In this document: positions 13,901 through 25,900 of the stretch, in pieces
Position numbering within the stretch: the first letter of the stretch is position 1
How the letters are laid out: each line of letters begins with the position of its first letter
NCBI RefSeq assembly: GCF_030272615.1
Contig: NC_081406.1
Coordinates: 243,281,218-243,345,217, forward strand
Reading direction: 5' to 3'
Length of the DNA: 64,000 bases
Source of the DNA: Cryptomeria japonica
Taxonomy: Eukaryota > Streptophyta > Pinopsida > Cupressales > Cupressaceae
The notes under the pieces: generated by a model
The model's database searches: none
The model's input: the letters and a program-made list of their open reading frames with translations, nothing else
What the model was told of the DNA's origin: nothing
Position numbers and translations under genes: made by a program

Positions 13901-16900
13901 TCGAGGGTTGATTATTGAAGTAAGATAAGTCTGTCAGGAAGTCAGATATGTCTCAGGTTAGGTCTAGTCACGGTTTTTTGAGGGAAAATTCAAATTTTGT
14001 TTAAGTGTTAGTATTTTGAAGATGAAATTGTATATTCTTGCCTAGGTAAATTTTGATCAAATTTTGGAGGCAAGATGATGCCTGAAACAGAGAAAGTGCT
14101 CCTGTCCTTCACTAGAGGCCCAAGGCGAATTTCATTCTAAGTGCAATTTCTTGTTTTGCGAGAGCTTGCTAACTGATTCCTGGCCTTGAAGATGGCCTAA
14201 CTCTGCCTTGTGAAATGATTGGAGACCTAAATTTTGAATATTTTAGCCAAAAAGGACGAAAGTGCTCCCGTCCCTCACCAAGGGACCAGAGCACAAATGT
14301 TATTTTATGCATATTTGTCACTGACTTTTCTATTTTGTTTTGTGCAAGGTCTTCCGGAATGATAATTGGACATGACTTGATACTTTTGAAGATTTTGAAG
14401 GCACAAAAATGGTGAATTTTGAAGGTTGAAGGAAAAAGTGGTCCCGTCCCTCTCCAAGGGACCAAGGCAAAGTGCTCCCGTCCCTAACTAAAGGACAAAG
14501 GCGAAAAGACTTATTGGAGCCATTCCTGGCCTTGTTTGGTCAAATTGAAACATCAAAGGCATAGTGAAGGACGAAATGAACATGATAAAGCATCCAGACT
14601 TGATTGAAAGCAAAGAAATGATGAAGTTTTTGCCTAGAAGGTAAAAAGTGCTCCCGTCCCTCACTGAAGGACCAGAGCACTTTTCTTTATATGCACAATT
14701 TTAGACCTCTTTTGGACATTAACTTCTATTCATAGCATGAAGTAAGATGAAATCTTCCCCAGCAAAGAAATTTCGAGGTGAAAAGTGAGACAATTTGGCT
14801 TAGAATGCAAAAAAGTGCTCCCGTCCCTCACTGAAGGATCGTGCCACTTTTTTCAAATTTGCACTATCTTTGCAAGGTTAAGGTGATTTTATGATTTGAA
14901 GAGGTTAAGGGAAGCATGTTTTGTCCATTGAATATAATTTAAGCAGTCTACAAAGGAGAAAATCAACCCAAATGACAAAAAGTGCTCCCGTCCCTCACTG
15001 AAGGATCGTGCCACTTTTTCAAGTTTCTCTTCATTGTTCGATATTTTATGATAAAACTTGACTTGGATGGGAAAGACGAATGATGTTTTATGCCTTGGAC
15101 GCAATTGAGAGGCTTAAAGAGCAAAAAGTATGCCAAAATGACAAAAAGTGCTCTCGTCCCTCACCAAGGGACCAAGACAAAGTGCTCCTGTCCCTCACTG
15201 AAGGACCATCCCACTTTTCTAAAAAAAAACGAATTTCTTGCAAAGGCAAGGCAAGTTGTGTGATTGAAATGAATGAGAGAAGGCAAGATTCATCCATTGA
15301 AGATAATTTCGAAGGCTAGCAAAGGGACAGATAAGCTTGTAATTGCAAAAGTGCTCCCGTCCCTCACTGAAGGACCATGCCACTTTTTCAAAGTGCTCCC
15401 GTCCCTCACTGAAGGACCATGCCACTTAATATGTTATCTTCCCTTTCTCACCAATTTTGGACAAATTGAGACCAAGGCGCAAGTTTGAAAAAGTGTTTAA
15501 AATGCCTTGAAGTTGAATTGAGATGCGAGAGTTGCAAATTTTGACGACAACTGGCAAAAGTGCTCCCGTCCCTCACTGAAGGACCGTGCCACTTTTTCCA
15601 AATATGACCTTTTACCTTGCATTTTGAAATAATATTTTTATTACCAAGGCTCAAGATGGTGTGAAATGTGATATTCTACGCCTTGATGGTAAATTGAAGA
15701 TTAATATGATCAAGAATTCATGCAATGGACTCAAAAGTGCTCCCGTCCCTCACTGAAGGACCGTCCCACTTTTTTTTGAAAACAACAAATTCCCTCCGAG
15801 ATTATGCTAAGGCAACGTTGTATGAGATGGGAAGAATCTTCTAAAGCATGGTGAACAAAGGTTTGACTCCAAACAATTGAGAATCCTAGCCTTATTCATC
15901 TTGACACCCTTATTCAAGGTTTGATTTTTTTAGACATTTTTTGGAAAAATCTAAGTATTACATGGTTAAATAGGAAATGATAACTAAGATTTATCATGAA
16001 GTTTCCTAATTAAAATCTTGAATCTTCCTTTTAAAGTTTAATTTTAGATTTCAAGATATATTACTAATTTTGAAATGTTGTGTAGGTATCAAGATGGCGA
16101 CTCCCAAGCTCGAAAGATCTACAAGTCGGAAGACTCTCCTCAAGGAAAATCAAGCCAGATCAAGGATGGTCTCCTCCAAGAAGATCAAGCAAGGGCAAGG
16201 GCGATCTCCTCCAGCCTAACATCGACAAGGACGACCTTCTTTGATCCAGTATCATCAGGATAAGGGCGACCTCTTCCACTTCAGCATGTCCAGATTCAAT
16301 GTACCTAACTCATGGAAGGTGGCACAAACTTCGATGTACCTACCTCGGCTATCCATTGGTTGAATTTTCCAGAGAGGACATGTGTCCAAGCAATACAATT
16401 TTATCATTGGTCAAGCATTAAATGTTATGTAATGGTTGTAACAAACCCTAATTAGGGTTTTCATTGTAAAATCTTGGCCATTGATCTCGTATTGATCTTA
16501 GCCATCGAATTGTATTGAGGGCACTATATAAGCCCTGGCATTTCATTTGTAAAGGCATATAGAAGCAGTTAATAGAAGATAGATAGAGAGTAGTTAGAAG
16601 GTGATTAGCTAGTTGATAGAATAGCAATTAGAGTAGAGTAGAGAGAGAAGGCAAAGATTGTTGCCAAGATGTTGTTGTAAAAGACTTGTAACTTCATTGA
16701 AGAAATGGTGAAATTTATGGGTCGATTCGACAATTTGCATGGTCTTTATACTTCTCATATTTGATTTCATGTTATTAAATGAGTGGAAGAAATGTGCTTG
16801 ATTGATGGTGGAATTCGTATATCCAGACTACTAGCAATTTGTTGATTGCAGACTTGCCTTGCGTAGTCAACTGGAATCATTCAGCTTAAGCTTAACTTCA

Positions 16901-19900
16901 ATTGTCGCTTCTTCATTGATATGCATCAACCTGATGGTGTCTATGCCTGCAGTGATGATTTGAACATCATAAAGCTTTCCTTCGAAGATCGCACTAACCT
17001 TGTGGAGATGGTCCTGGGATGTCAAAACAAGACTTAGTTAGAATTTCATCAAAGATCATCCATTGCTCTTACATTCTTAGTGTTAGGATTAGATCCTTTC
17101 CTCGCCCTCATCTTTTTTCCTTTTTCCAAATCTTAGGCAGTGAAATCCTGTGTTCCAGCAATATTCAAAGCAGATCAGACGTTCAATCATCAAATGTAAG
17201 TCCCCTTGTGATTCCAGCAAATCACATCATACCACAGAGAGCTTATCCACACGTAGAGACCCTAAATACAAGAACCTTGAAGTCATCCCGACTGATCCTT
17301 TTCGCGACATCTTTAGCATTCGGAGGCTTTATTCAAGAGAGGATAAGGTACCCTTGGGTATTTTATTCTGTGTTTAATAGTGTACAAAATACACGTCAAC
17401 AACTTGTAAGCATGATATTGGTGAGTTGACAATGCCTATGTTTTGTCAAAAAATCCATGACTATACTACATCCACTTGTGATGTACGATTCCTTCATTTT
17501 CTCCATTTAAATATTAATCTTGGAATAGTTCTTATCTAAGATTGTTGTCCCCAATTTAGTCTCTCTTGGTGGCACATATGATGGTCCTAGTCTAATTATC
17601 TTCGCACCTCCTTATAATAAGGAGAGTGAGCCAAATGGAATAGAATGGTATTGGCAAAGAAGAATTTGCCAATAGCATCATTTGCTTCATCCTTCGATTG
17701 CACGTTGAGTAAATCTGCTAGTAGGTTTGAAGCATCACTAGTCACCCTTCCTTTCCCCTTACTTTGTTGCTCTTGAACTAGAGGAAATTGAATATGTGCA
17801 TGTGACCTTTGCAAAGTAGAAGTAGAACTTTGATGACCCCTACCCCTTGGTGGCAAAGAAGCAGATGTAGATGCATTTTCTTCACTATCACCCTACAATT
17901 TAGTTATCTCAGCCCTATATTCGAGGTTTTATGTCAACTTTTTGCATACTTCTACACCTTTGCCTTGGATATGAAGGGGGTGGGCATCAACTTTGATGAT
18001 GCTTCCCTCAAATTCAAACCTACAAAAATGATACTTGCACAACCTAATGCCCTAGATTCCCTATGCTTTGTATGTAACTTAATTGCAAATTGTTTTAAAG
18101 GGGGTTTAGGATTGAAGGGACCCTTAGCATATTTTTGTAACATTTTTAAAGGCCAACTAACACTTGCATTCCCAATGGAAGTAATGCCTTCACCACTATA
18201 TGTTTTTGTACTTTCATCAGATACATAATCAGACTCAATTTCAACTTCTTCAACCTCTTGAGGCTCAATCTCATCCTCAACCCTATTGAAGAACTCAGTG
18301 ACATTGCAATAAATGATATTAAATTTTGTAAGTTTTCAATTTAAACATTAAAATTATGCATAATACAAAGGATTAAGACACAAGGATTTTGTTTTTGTTT
18401 TTCTTACTGTAGGTTGTACGAAGTGCAGAAAAGAGGATACATAATTAGGAATCCTTGTTCTTAACCTTTGTCAAACAAAGATTTCACTTTTGTTACTCTT
18501 ACTTTAGGTCACATGAAGTGCAAAAGCAGAGAATCCTAATTTGACAAAAAATTGAACATCTAACAAATAAAATATGGCTGTTATAAAAGTAATCAATTTA
18601 AAATTTGACCATTATTTATTTCTAAAACTAAAATAATAATTTGCAGTAATATAAATTGTGAACCTCTAAGCTAATAACTAAATTTATCAACTAAAATTAG
18701 GAAAGATGATTAGTTAATAAATTGAACCATGAAAAAAGAAGTAAAAAAATTCACAAAGAAAGCCTAACTTGAGGCTTGAATAAAGCTTTGAATCATTTGA
18801 TTCAATGGTGGATCAGCATCAATCTTCATCTTGCTCTTCCTCTCACTAATCATCAATCCTTAAGCCTCCACTAGCATTTTTTTTCACTCCCATAGCTTAT
18901 TGTTGCAACTTCCAACTTTGTTGATAAAATTTTGGTGTGAGATGTAATGAGGCTTAGAAGCCTATTTGGAATTTTTTTGTGATTGTTTAGGGTTTGGGTG
19001 TGAGGGCCTATGGCACACATTTCAAAAAAAGTGATTTAAAAAAAATTATTATGTTCTGCAGTCCTTTGCCACACGGGATGCTTGAGTCTCTCCAAGACGT
19101 TTGAGAGAATCTTGGGAATCCCTTGGATGTTCCAAAGTCCCCCACAAGTCTCCAGAGAAAGGGAATATCCTAAAAATGTCCCATCTACAAGAGGACATCC
19201 TAGAAACATCCTTGAAACTTAGGTGGTAGTGGTGAGATAACAAGGGGGCATCCTTGTCCCCAAAATAGGAGGATTTTGGCGGGGGAAGGCATCCCGTGGA
19301 CACTGGTCAATTTCTTCACTATGTATTTCCTCATTAAGGATCCAAGCAAAGTATATGTATTTGCAAATATTTCTACCATGGTCCAGAATTGTCTTAATAT
19401 GAGAGTTTGCCATGATCCTACAATATAAGTTGAAGATAATTAGCAAAACAAGGATTCTAAAATATATATAGGTGCTTCTCCAAGAGAAGTTTAACTACAA
19501 CAACATAATTTTTTGCATTAATTGAAACAATCTAAACATTGTTTGCCTCACCCCCATTGGACATAACATCTTCAAAAAATCTGAGGAAATTTGCATTTTT
19601 TTACCTTCCCAAATGTATCAATGGATTTAAGAAAAATTGTACCACCTAACGAAGAGAAGGAAATTCAACAATGCCATGTTTCCCTTATCTATCCAACCAT
19701 CAAACATGATGGTGCAACCTTTATTCAATTCTATCACATTGCTCACTAATAATGATCTTCACACTTGCCACCTTTTCACTTAGTATTGAACTCTTTATCT
19801 CTTCATCATGCTGAGCTTTGAACCACTCCCCAACCATAGAAATAGCATCTACTAGCTTTTGCTAGTAAGGAGACCTAAACAAAACAAAAAGAAATGTTCT

Positions 19901-22900
19901 AAAATTTCAAAAACACTTAAATTTTAAAATTCAAAAGACATAAAGATATCGAAAAAATGTATTTTAAAACAAAAAGGAACTAATTACTTGGTTGCATAAA
20001 ATAAAATCGAACAATAGAATAAAAAATCTCCAACTAAACTTCTTGTTGCTTCGTGTCTATCTCTATACCAACCTATGCTCTCAAGAGATGGATGGGAAGT
20101 TGTAGAGTGCATGGTATAATATACGAATCCATTCTGATCCACAAACTCTAGGCCCAAATTGCCACTAATACTTGAAGTCAAAGGGAATGGCAAACTCACA
20201 AAAATATAGGAGTCTTCTTGACCTTGTCTTATGGCTACCATCTCTTTTCTTTGCCTATATTATAGGCCTAATATCTCCTCAAATAACTCTAACTAAGTTT
20301 TGACCTAGCACATATCATCAATTGGCACTTCTTACACAAATAAACATCTTAGCAAGGTATGTGTACAAATTGAAAATTGAAGCGATTAATGCCTCCCCTA
20401 CAAATTTTAATTTGCTATAATTATAAATCAATTCCTTTTTCTTAGATCCTAGGGTGATATGTCTCTAACAAGGGTTCTTTGTAATTTGTGTTGACATTAA
20501 CAATTCATCAATTGCAAGTACATCGCAAAAGCAAATTAAAGAAAAAATGATTAAAGATTTGGGTTTGCGGATAAAAAGGGAAAAAAAGAAAAAAAGATTG
20601 ATTATGGAAACAAAATAGGAGAGAAAAATGAAAGAGAACTAGTTCTTTCCATTTCCCCCTCTTTGTTTCTAGTTCCATGAATCAAAATGGAGAAGAATAA
20701 AACAAATGTAGAAAACATACCAAATGAAAAGATTCAAAAGAAAACATACCTCTTAAAATTCGATGCTCGAAATAGACCACTGGCTGCTCCAGATTGATGC
20801 TGGTCTCCTCCAAATGCATCATGGGCTCCTTTAAATGCATTGTGAGCTACTACAAACTGCATGCACTCAATTTAATCAATGTTTGCTGCCCAACCCACTT
20901 GTTGCATTTTTGCTTCAATGGCAATATGAATGTTCTTGATGTGTTTTAGTTACTTCTATAATTTTACTTTTTTTAGCTTTTTCAAGTCATTTGTGCTGGT
21001 TGAGTCTTGGCATTGGGACTCAGAGAGCCCAGCCAGATTTATCACGTCTTGCCCTTGATTTCCCTAGCCTTGGGAGACCAAGCTAGCTTCAGGACTGAGT
21101 CTTTCCAGTACCCAGTGAGTCTTGGTACTGTGATTAGTACCAAAGGATATAACTTCAATAGTTGCAATGGCTGGACAAAACCATTTGCATAAACTAACCC
21201 TCTACAATAGTCATTTTAGAAGTCAAGTTCTCTTTCAAAAATGCACACAAAAATGTTTTTGTTTGTACACACATACGCGCATATGCACAAGCGTGTCTAT
21301 ATCTATGACATACACATGCATGTTCATATGCCCTGTTCAAAAACCTGACGAATTCACACCTAGCTAGTTTTAAAATAATCTACACCAAGAAATGACAAAT
21401 CATACTAAACAAGGCATCCCACAATTTCAGAAAAACAAGCACTGTTGTAAGCATTGCAGCAAAAAATGTGTTTGCAGTAGAGAATTAAACTTAGGAAACT
21501 CAATTGCACAAAAGTAAACTACATCTCTCCAAACAAGAAGCAAAACCCATGCCTATAACAATAGCTCACAAACCTGTGCTTTTTGTTCATCTTCCAGAGT
21601 ACCAGGCATGGTTACATCAAGCACTTTCATAATAGTTTCTGCTGTTTGCAAAACTTGACCCCTTTCAACTTCTTCCTCACTGCTCTCAGAATCTTCAACT
21701 TCATTCACTGTGTCTATTGAGGATCCTGTTTCTTGGGACAAATCCATGGGCTTTGCCTTTTGGACTTCTGCATCTGTAAACTGTTTGTGTCGTGGAACCA
21801 TTTTATGACTAGTTGATTTGTTGTTCAACAAAAATCTATGACCCCCATCTTCATTTTTTGCATACAATCCACTACTATTATCAAATGCATTCATGTCTCT
21901 AGAACCAAGTGACTGTTCCGCACCAGCTGCAATTGTGTGCTTGGAAGAATTGATAATATATGAATCCATAACATGTTTCTGTGTTCCTCGTGAATTGATT
22001 ATGACTGGATCATTTGCAGGCTTGACTGCAATATCAACATCTTTCAGAAGAGGATGACGGCCCTTTAAGAGGGCAAGCTCAACTGCTTCAAGCCACTGCA
22101 TCCAAAAACAAAGACCATAAGGTAGTTTACAAATAATTCACCTGAAATTCAAGAAGAAAACACCGTTATGTGACCATCAAATAAAAATACTAAATTTGAG
22201 AAAAACCCACATGTCATGCATTAAAACCACCTAGTTCAAAATTTTCCATTCAGTATCTCAAGTTATAAATTACTTCTTATGTAGCATCAACCATGCATGT
22301 TAGAAGAATGAAATGTAATTTTGAAGCGTCTTGACAATTTGAAATCTTTTAAGATTGAACATGCGTTAAATACACATGATAAACAAGAAAACATGTTACT
22401 ACAAGAGGTATACTATTATCCCCACACTATATGGTTAGGCATGGATCTAGGGGCAGTGAAGTGTCTGATCAGTGTGATACATCAATCACATTAATGGACA
22501 CAGATGGAGAGTCCAAATTATTAGCCATCCTCTAGACCCTAACCATGGATGGTGGATCAAAGATCACTAACAATAATTTTGGTAGAACTATGACTGTATG
22601 AATGTTTTCCATAAAGATCATTGCTACTGACAACTGCACTAGCACTGAAAGGAAATTAAAACCCCAAAAAATGTGTACATTTATTTCACTTGTTCACCAG
22701 CACTTCTATAACAATCTTATCTTTAGCTTGAGAAGCACTGCAATAAAAAGGAGATTTATTCCCGATGCTATATATATATGGTTTCATGGCATTTGAAAGC
22801 AAGTGAAAAAGACTAGGATGGAGTAAAGGCATAGAAGGTAAGTGCTGCAACGAGGAAGCGAGGACTGGGAAACAAGGAGAGATAACAAGAGCATAATGTG

Positions 22901-25900
22901 AGGTATCATCTGAGAAACGAAAGCATGTAGAAATGAAGTTTGATACTGAATTAAAAGTAATTGTACTTGGGTTGTGGTGTGACCCATGTGTTAGGTCAGT
23001 GTGACCAATCTGTGTTGTTTTGTGTTGGAAATCATGATGTGGCTACTTTGCAGCAGATTGTAATGTGTTTTAAGGATTTAATATAAGTGGAAGAATCTTT
23101 AGGAGGCTAGGTTTTTCCCTCTAGTGGGTTTTCCCAAGATAACGAAGTTGTTCTTTGTAGAGTTTATTTCTGTTGCATGTTTCTATTGTGTGGGTCCATA
23201 TTTAGACTATAGGTCTGTATCACAAAATATCTATTCTAAGATATGGGAAAAAACTCGCCAAATCTTTTGAGGATTCAGAATCTTAGCAAAAGACCATTCA
23301 AGGGATTTATAGACTCTATACTTCACCATATAAGTGTGATTTGGGGCATTACTCTAGCTATGGGTATGGGGGGCTAGTGGCATCCCTTGTAATGTGTTTA
23401 GGGGTGTAAGCCCCTAAGGATTTTCATGGGCCTTTATAGGTGGTTTTCTGGCCCATGCTTTTATACCCATTACATTGGAATACCATTTAATGGTTTCCTA
23501 TACTGATGTGCCTATACCAGCACATGGATTAGGGTTAAGCACTAGTGTGAGATATTTTATTTTATTGTGAATGGATGAACGAATACAAGGAGATTTGTTT
23601 TTGCTGGGGATTTACACAAAAGGGTTTCCAAGAGTAAATTATCGTGTTATGCTGTGTGAACCATTATTCCTTTGTACTACATTTAAAAATTTGTTATCAT
23701 TGCTTCTCTTGGCATAGGATATAAGCATTCTCTTCACAAACAAAGTAGGTTTGTGCTCACTTAATATCAAGCATACCCTAACAGAAAACTATAAATGGGT
23801 AAGGTTGTGTCATGTATTGTATACAAGCAATGGTGCAGTATGTGAAAGTGGCAATACCCATTGATCATACCAAAGCTTATGTCTAGCTTATTTCACTCTA
23901 TGATATTGGTCTATTGTGATGCTTATGGTGAATGCTATGAAATGGAGTAGAGTGGATGAAGCAATTTCCTCAATTACCTTCAGTATAGCTAACTTGATCA
24001 TGCACATTATCAGTTCTACATGTGCATGTGAATAATAGTTGCATCTTTGATCATAAGCATTGCTGTTTTCGAGAGTTGCAGTCAACTTTCCAATCCTATT
24101 GAACAACTGTGGTTTTCTGTTTATAAAGAAAGGAAACAACCCCAAACTGGGCACAATCCAAATTCCACATATAAAATCTTTACCTAAATCATTCTTTGAA
24201 ATGCTAAACCTACATCTAACATCATTCCATCATGTTCCACACATCTAGACTCAGTTTAACTACTAACTAAATAAACAAAATGATTTTCTTGGATCTTAAT
24301 AAAAACAAAATTCTATGTCAAATTTCAACGAACATGGATAACTCCAAGTAATACTTGTTTCTTAGAATTTCCAAAAAGAGTTCGATATATTCAAAATGGC
24401 ACCAAATAAAAATTTGGATTAAATTGCTTACAGAGAAGTTGATTAATCACCTCTATTACAAGATTGTCACACCACTGTATAGTTGGATTCTGTCCATTTG
24501 CAGTGGTATACCCAGCTGACATTAAAGAACAAAGCAGAAGGCTTGTAAATGGATTATCTTCTATGGACTTCCGGGGAACAGAGAAGATTGGTGCAACAAC
24601 ATGATCATTCTGCATATCATATTTAACACTGTCAGAAACTGAAGCTTAACGAAGCCATACAATAATTTTGTATGTGGGCTCATATAAATCGATATCATAG
24701 CTTGAATAAACATAAGAAACATGCATGAATTTTTAATGGTACCATGTGCCATAAAATGTCCAAAAATATAAAGTGGGACCAGTTAATGGTTGATTCAGAA
24801 CTCCTAGTCAAGATAATGGAATACAGACTTCAGCAGCCAAGGAAACCTTCATATGGTCCAGAGTCCAAACCTATTGTATCTTTAGGTGTTATTTTGGCAC
24901 TTCAGCCTGAATTAAGGAGAGATTATTGTAACAATAAAAACAATTACTGGTCCAAGTTTCATGTAAAAGAACGTTATACCAGATTTGTGGATAAAAACCT
25001 ATAGTAAGGAAGAAGCAAAGTAACCCAACTGATAAAACAAATAATCTAAATACCCTTAATCTAACCAAAATGCTTGTTGTAATTCTATTTTCAGTTTGAA
25101 TTTTTTAATTGAACAAACCTTATACTTGACCAAAATATATGAGAATCAGTTCAGCTAAGTCGCCAAGTTGCAAGGAAAATGGTCACCTATGAAAGCTACC
25201 GTATGCATTGATTAAGGCTTAAATTAGGTCCTTCAAGTATTATTAATGAATAAAAATGTTAAGGTTTAACAGATGGTTGTGATCAACCCTATTAGGTTTT
25301 CCTTGTTTTTCAAACTTACATCTGGCTCCCCTTCCCCACCAATTGTGATCATTTCTTGTCAACTTCCTTTACTGCAATCCTATTGTCTCCATGTCATGGC
25401 TTTAACCTACTCACGCATCCCACTGTCCCTACTGCAATCATTGCTCTCATCTTTTTAATTGATGTCTAGCTTCTGTCTTGTGAATGCAATCAATAGACGA
25501 CATATTTGGAAAGATTTCTATCTTTCTAAGCTCCCATGGCTGTTTTTGTGACATTTACCTCTATGTTGTTGATGGCTCAATGACAAAAAGAGGTTTTGGT
25601 GACAATGGCCCTATTCTAGCAAGCTCATTGACAAAGAGGAAGACTCTATGTGACTAGGCCGGCCATTCTTACAGTTTAACAAGGGCAGTTGCCTGTGGTT
25701 TCCCCTGCTTCAATGCTTTGTCAGATCTCCCGCTATTTCTTATAGAGTTTCCCTGCAGATGTTTCTTCCTACCTTTCTCTGTATATTACCTGTAAAGGAG
25801 TTCTCAACTCCAATTTCTAGTCTTTGATGGTGGATAAAAACTCTCTTCATTTTGTCAAAAACTCAGCCTCTAATCATTCTAGCAAAAGTATTGCTCAAAT

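Larger units (their letters stand above)
13703..17401 (+). mobile_element. 3.7-kb solo LTR (TGTTG...CAACA) with duplication ACTTG, inserted in the hAT gene
   Basis: The ends are TGTTGTGATG and CACGTCAACA, and ACTTG flanks both sides (13698-13702 and 17402-17406). A TATA box (TATATAAG, 16525-16532) with an upstream AAACCCTAATTAGGGTTT palindrome (16443-16460) gives plus orientation and puts U3 before about 16550. U3 carries the 13-copy palindromic box array. On the minus strand the hAT DUF659 reading runs to NIMLTS at the right edge and resumes with (T)EDLYF at the left edge, confirming the insertion point. Confidence 0.85.
9100..18300 (-). pseudogene. decayed hAT transposase (BED / DUF659 / hAT dimerisation), interrupted by LTR insertions
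   Basis: Reading leftward on the minus strand, an acidic N-terminal segment lies at about 18300-18120. A BED-type zinc-finger remnant at about 18080-17880 is followed by a Ser/Gln linker and the AIGKFFFANT...SPYYKEV segment at 17856-17596. The DUF659 start (KLGTTILDKNYS, then NIMLTS) is at about 17580-17405. The second half of DUF659 (VVQVMIDVTHVCKVVGKLIE) is at 13590-13344. The linker with DANTPILGEVYEHI is at about 13140-13040. WWTMHGPTS lies at about 9540, and the dimerisation domain (STYSFIHSIKRNKL) is at about 9440-9330. Each fragment continues the next once the LTR insertions are removed. Several stops and frameshifts make it non-functional. Extra DNA at about 9785-10060 is unexplained. 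Confidence 0.75.
7094..21573 (-). other. 14.5-kb host intron packed with nested transposons
   Basis: The donor at 21573 is CAG|GTTTGT and the acceptor at 7094 is TTCCAG. The intron holds a hAT remnant invaded by solo LTRs, plus a second hAT relic. The first 1.7 kb (7094 to about 8800) and the part nearest the donor (20250-21573) show no recognisable coding or repeat signature, only AT-rich sequence and a short CT run at about 8745-8763. Confidence 0.85.

Noticed and set aside
14093-15772. CRISPR-like array suggested by evenly spaced repeats
   Set aside because: Plant nuclear context, spacers of about 130 bp, palindromic LTR boxes and no cas genes.
16443-16460. Interstitial telomere repeat
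   Set aside because: Only two head-to-head AAACCCT units in an LTR promoter, not a telomeric array.
17019-17429. 136-codon plus-strand frame
   Set aside because: Lies in the U5 end of the solo LTR and crosses its right edge; no domain.
19984-20241. 85-codon minus-strand frame
   Set aside because: No recognisable family. It lies beside a hAT relic but could not be aligned by eye.
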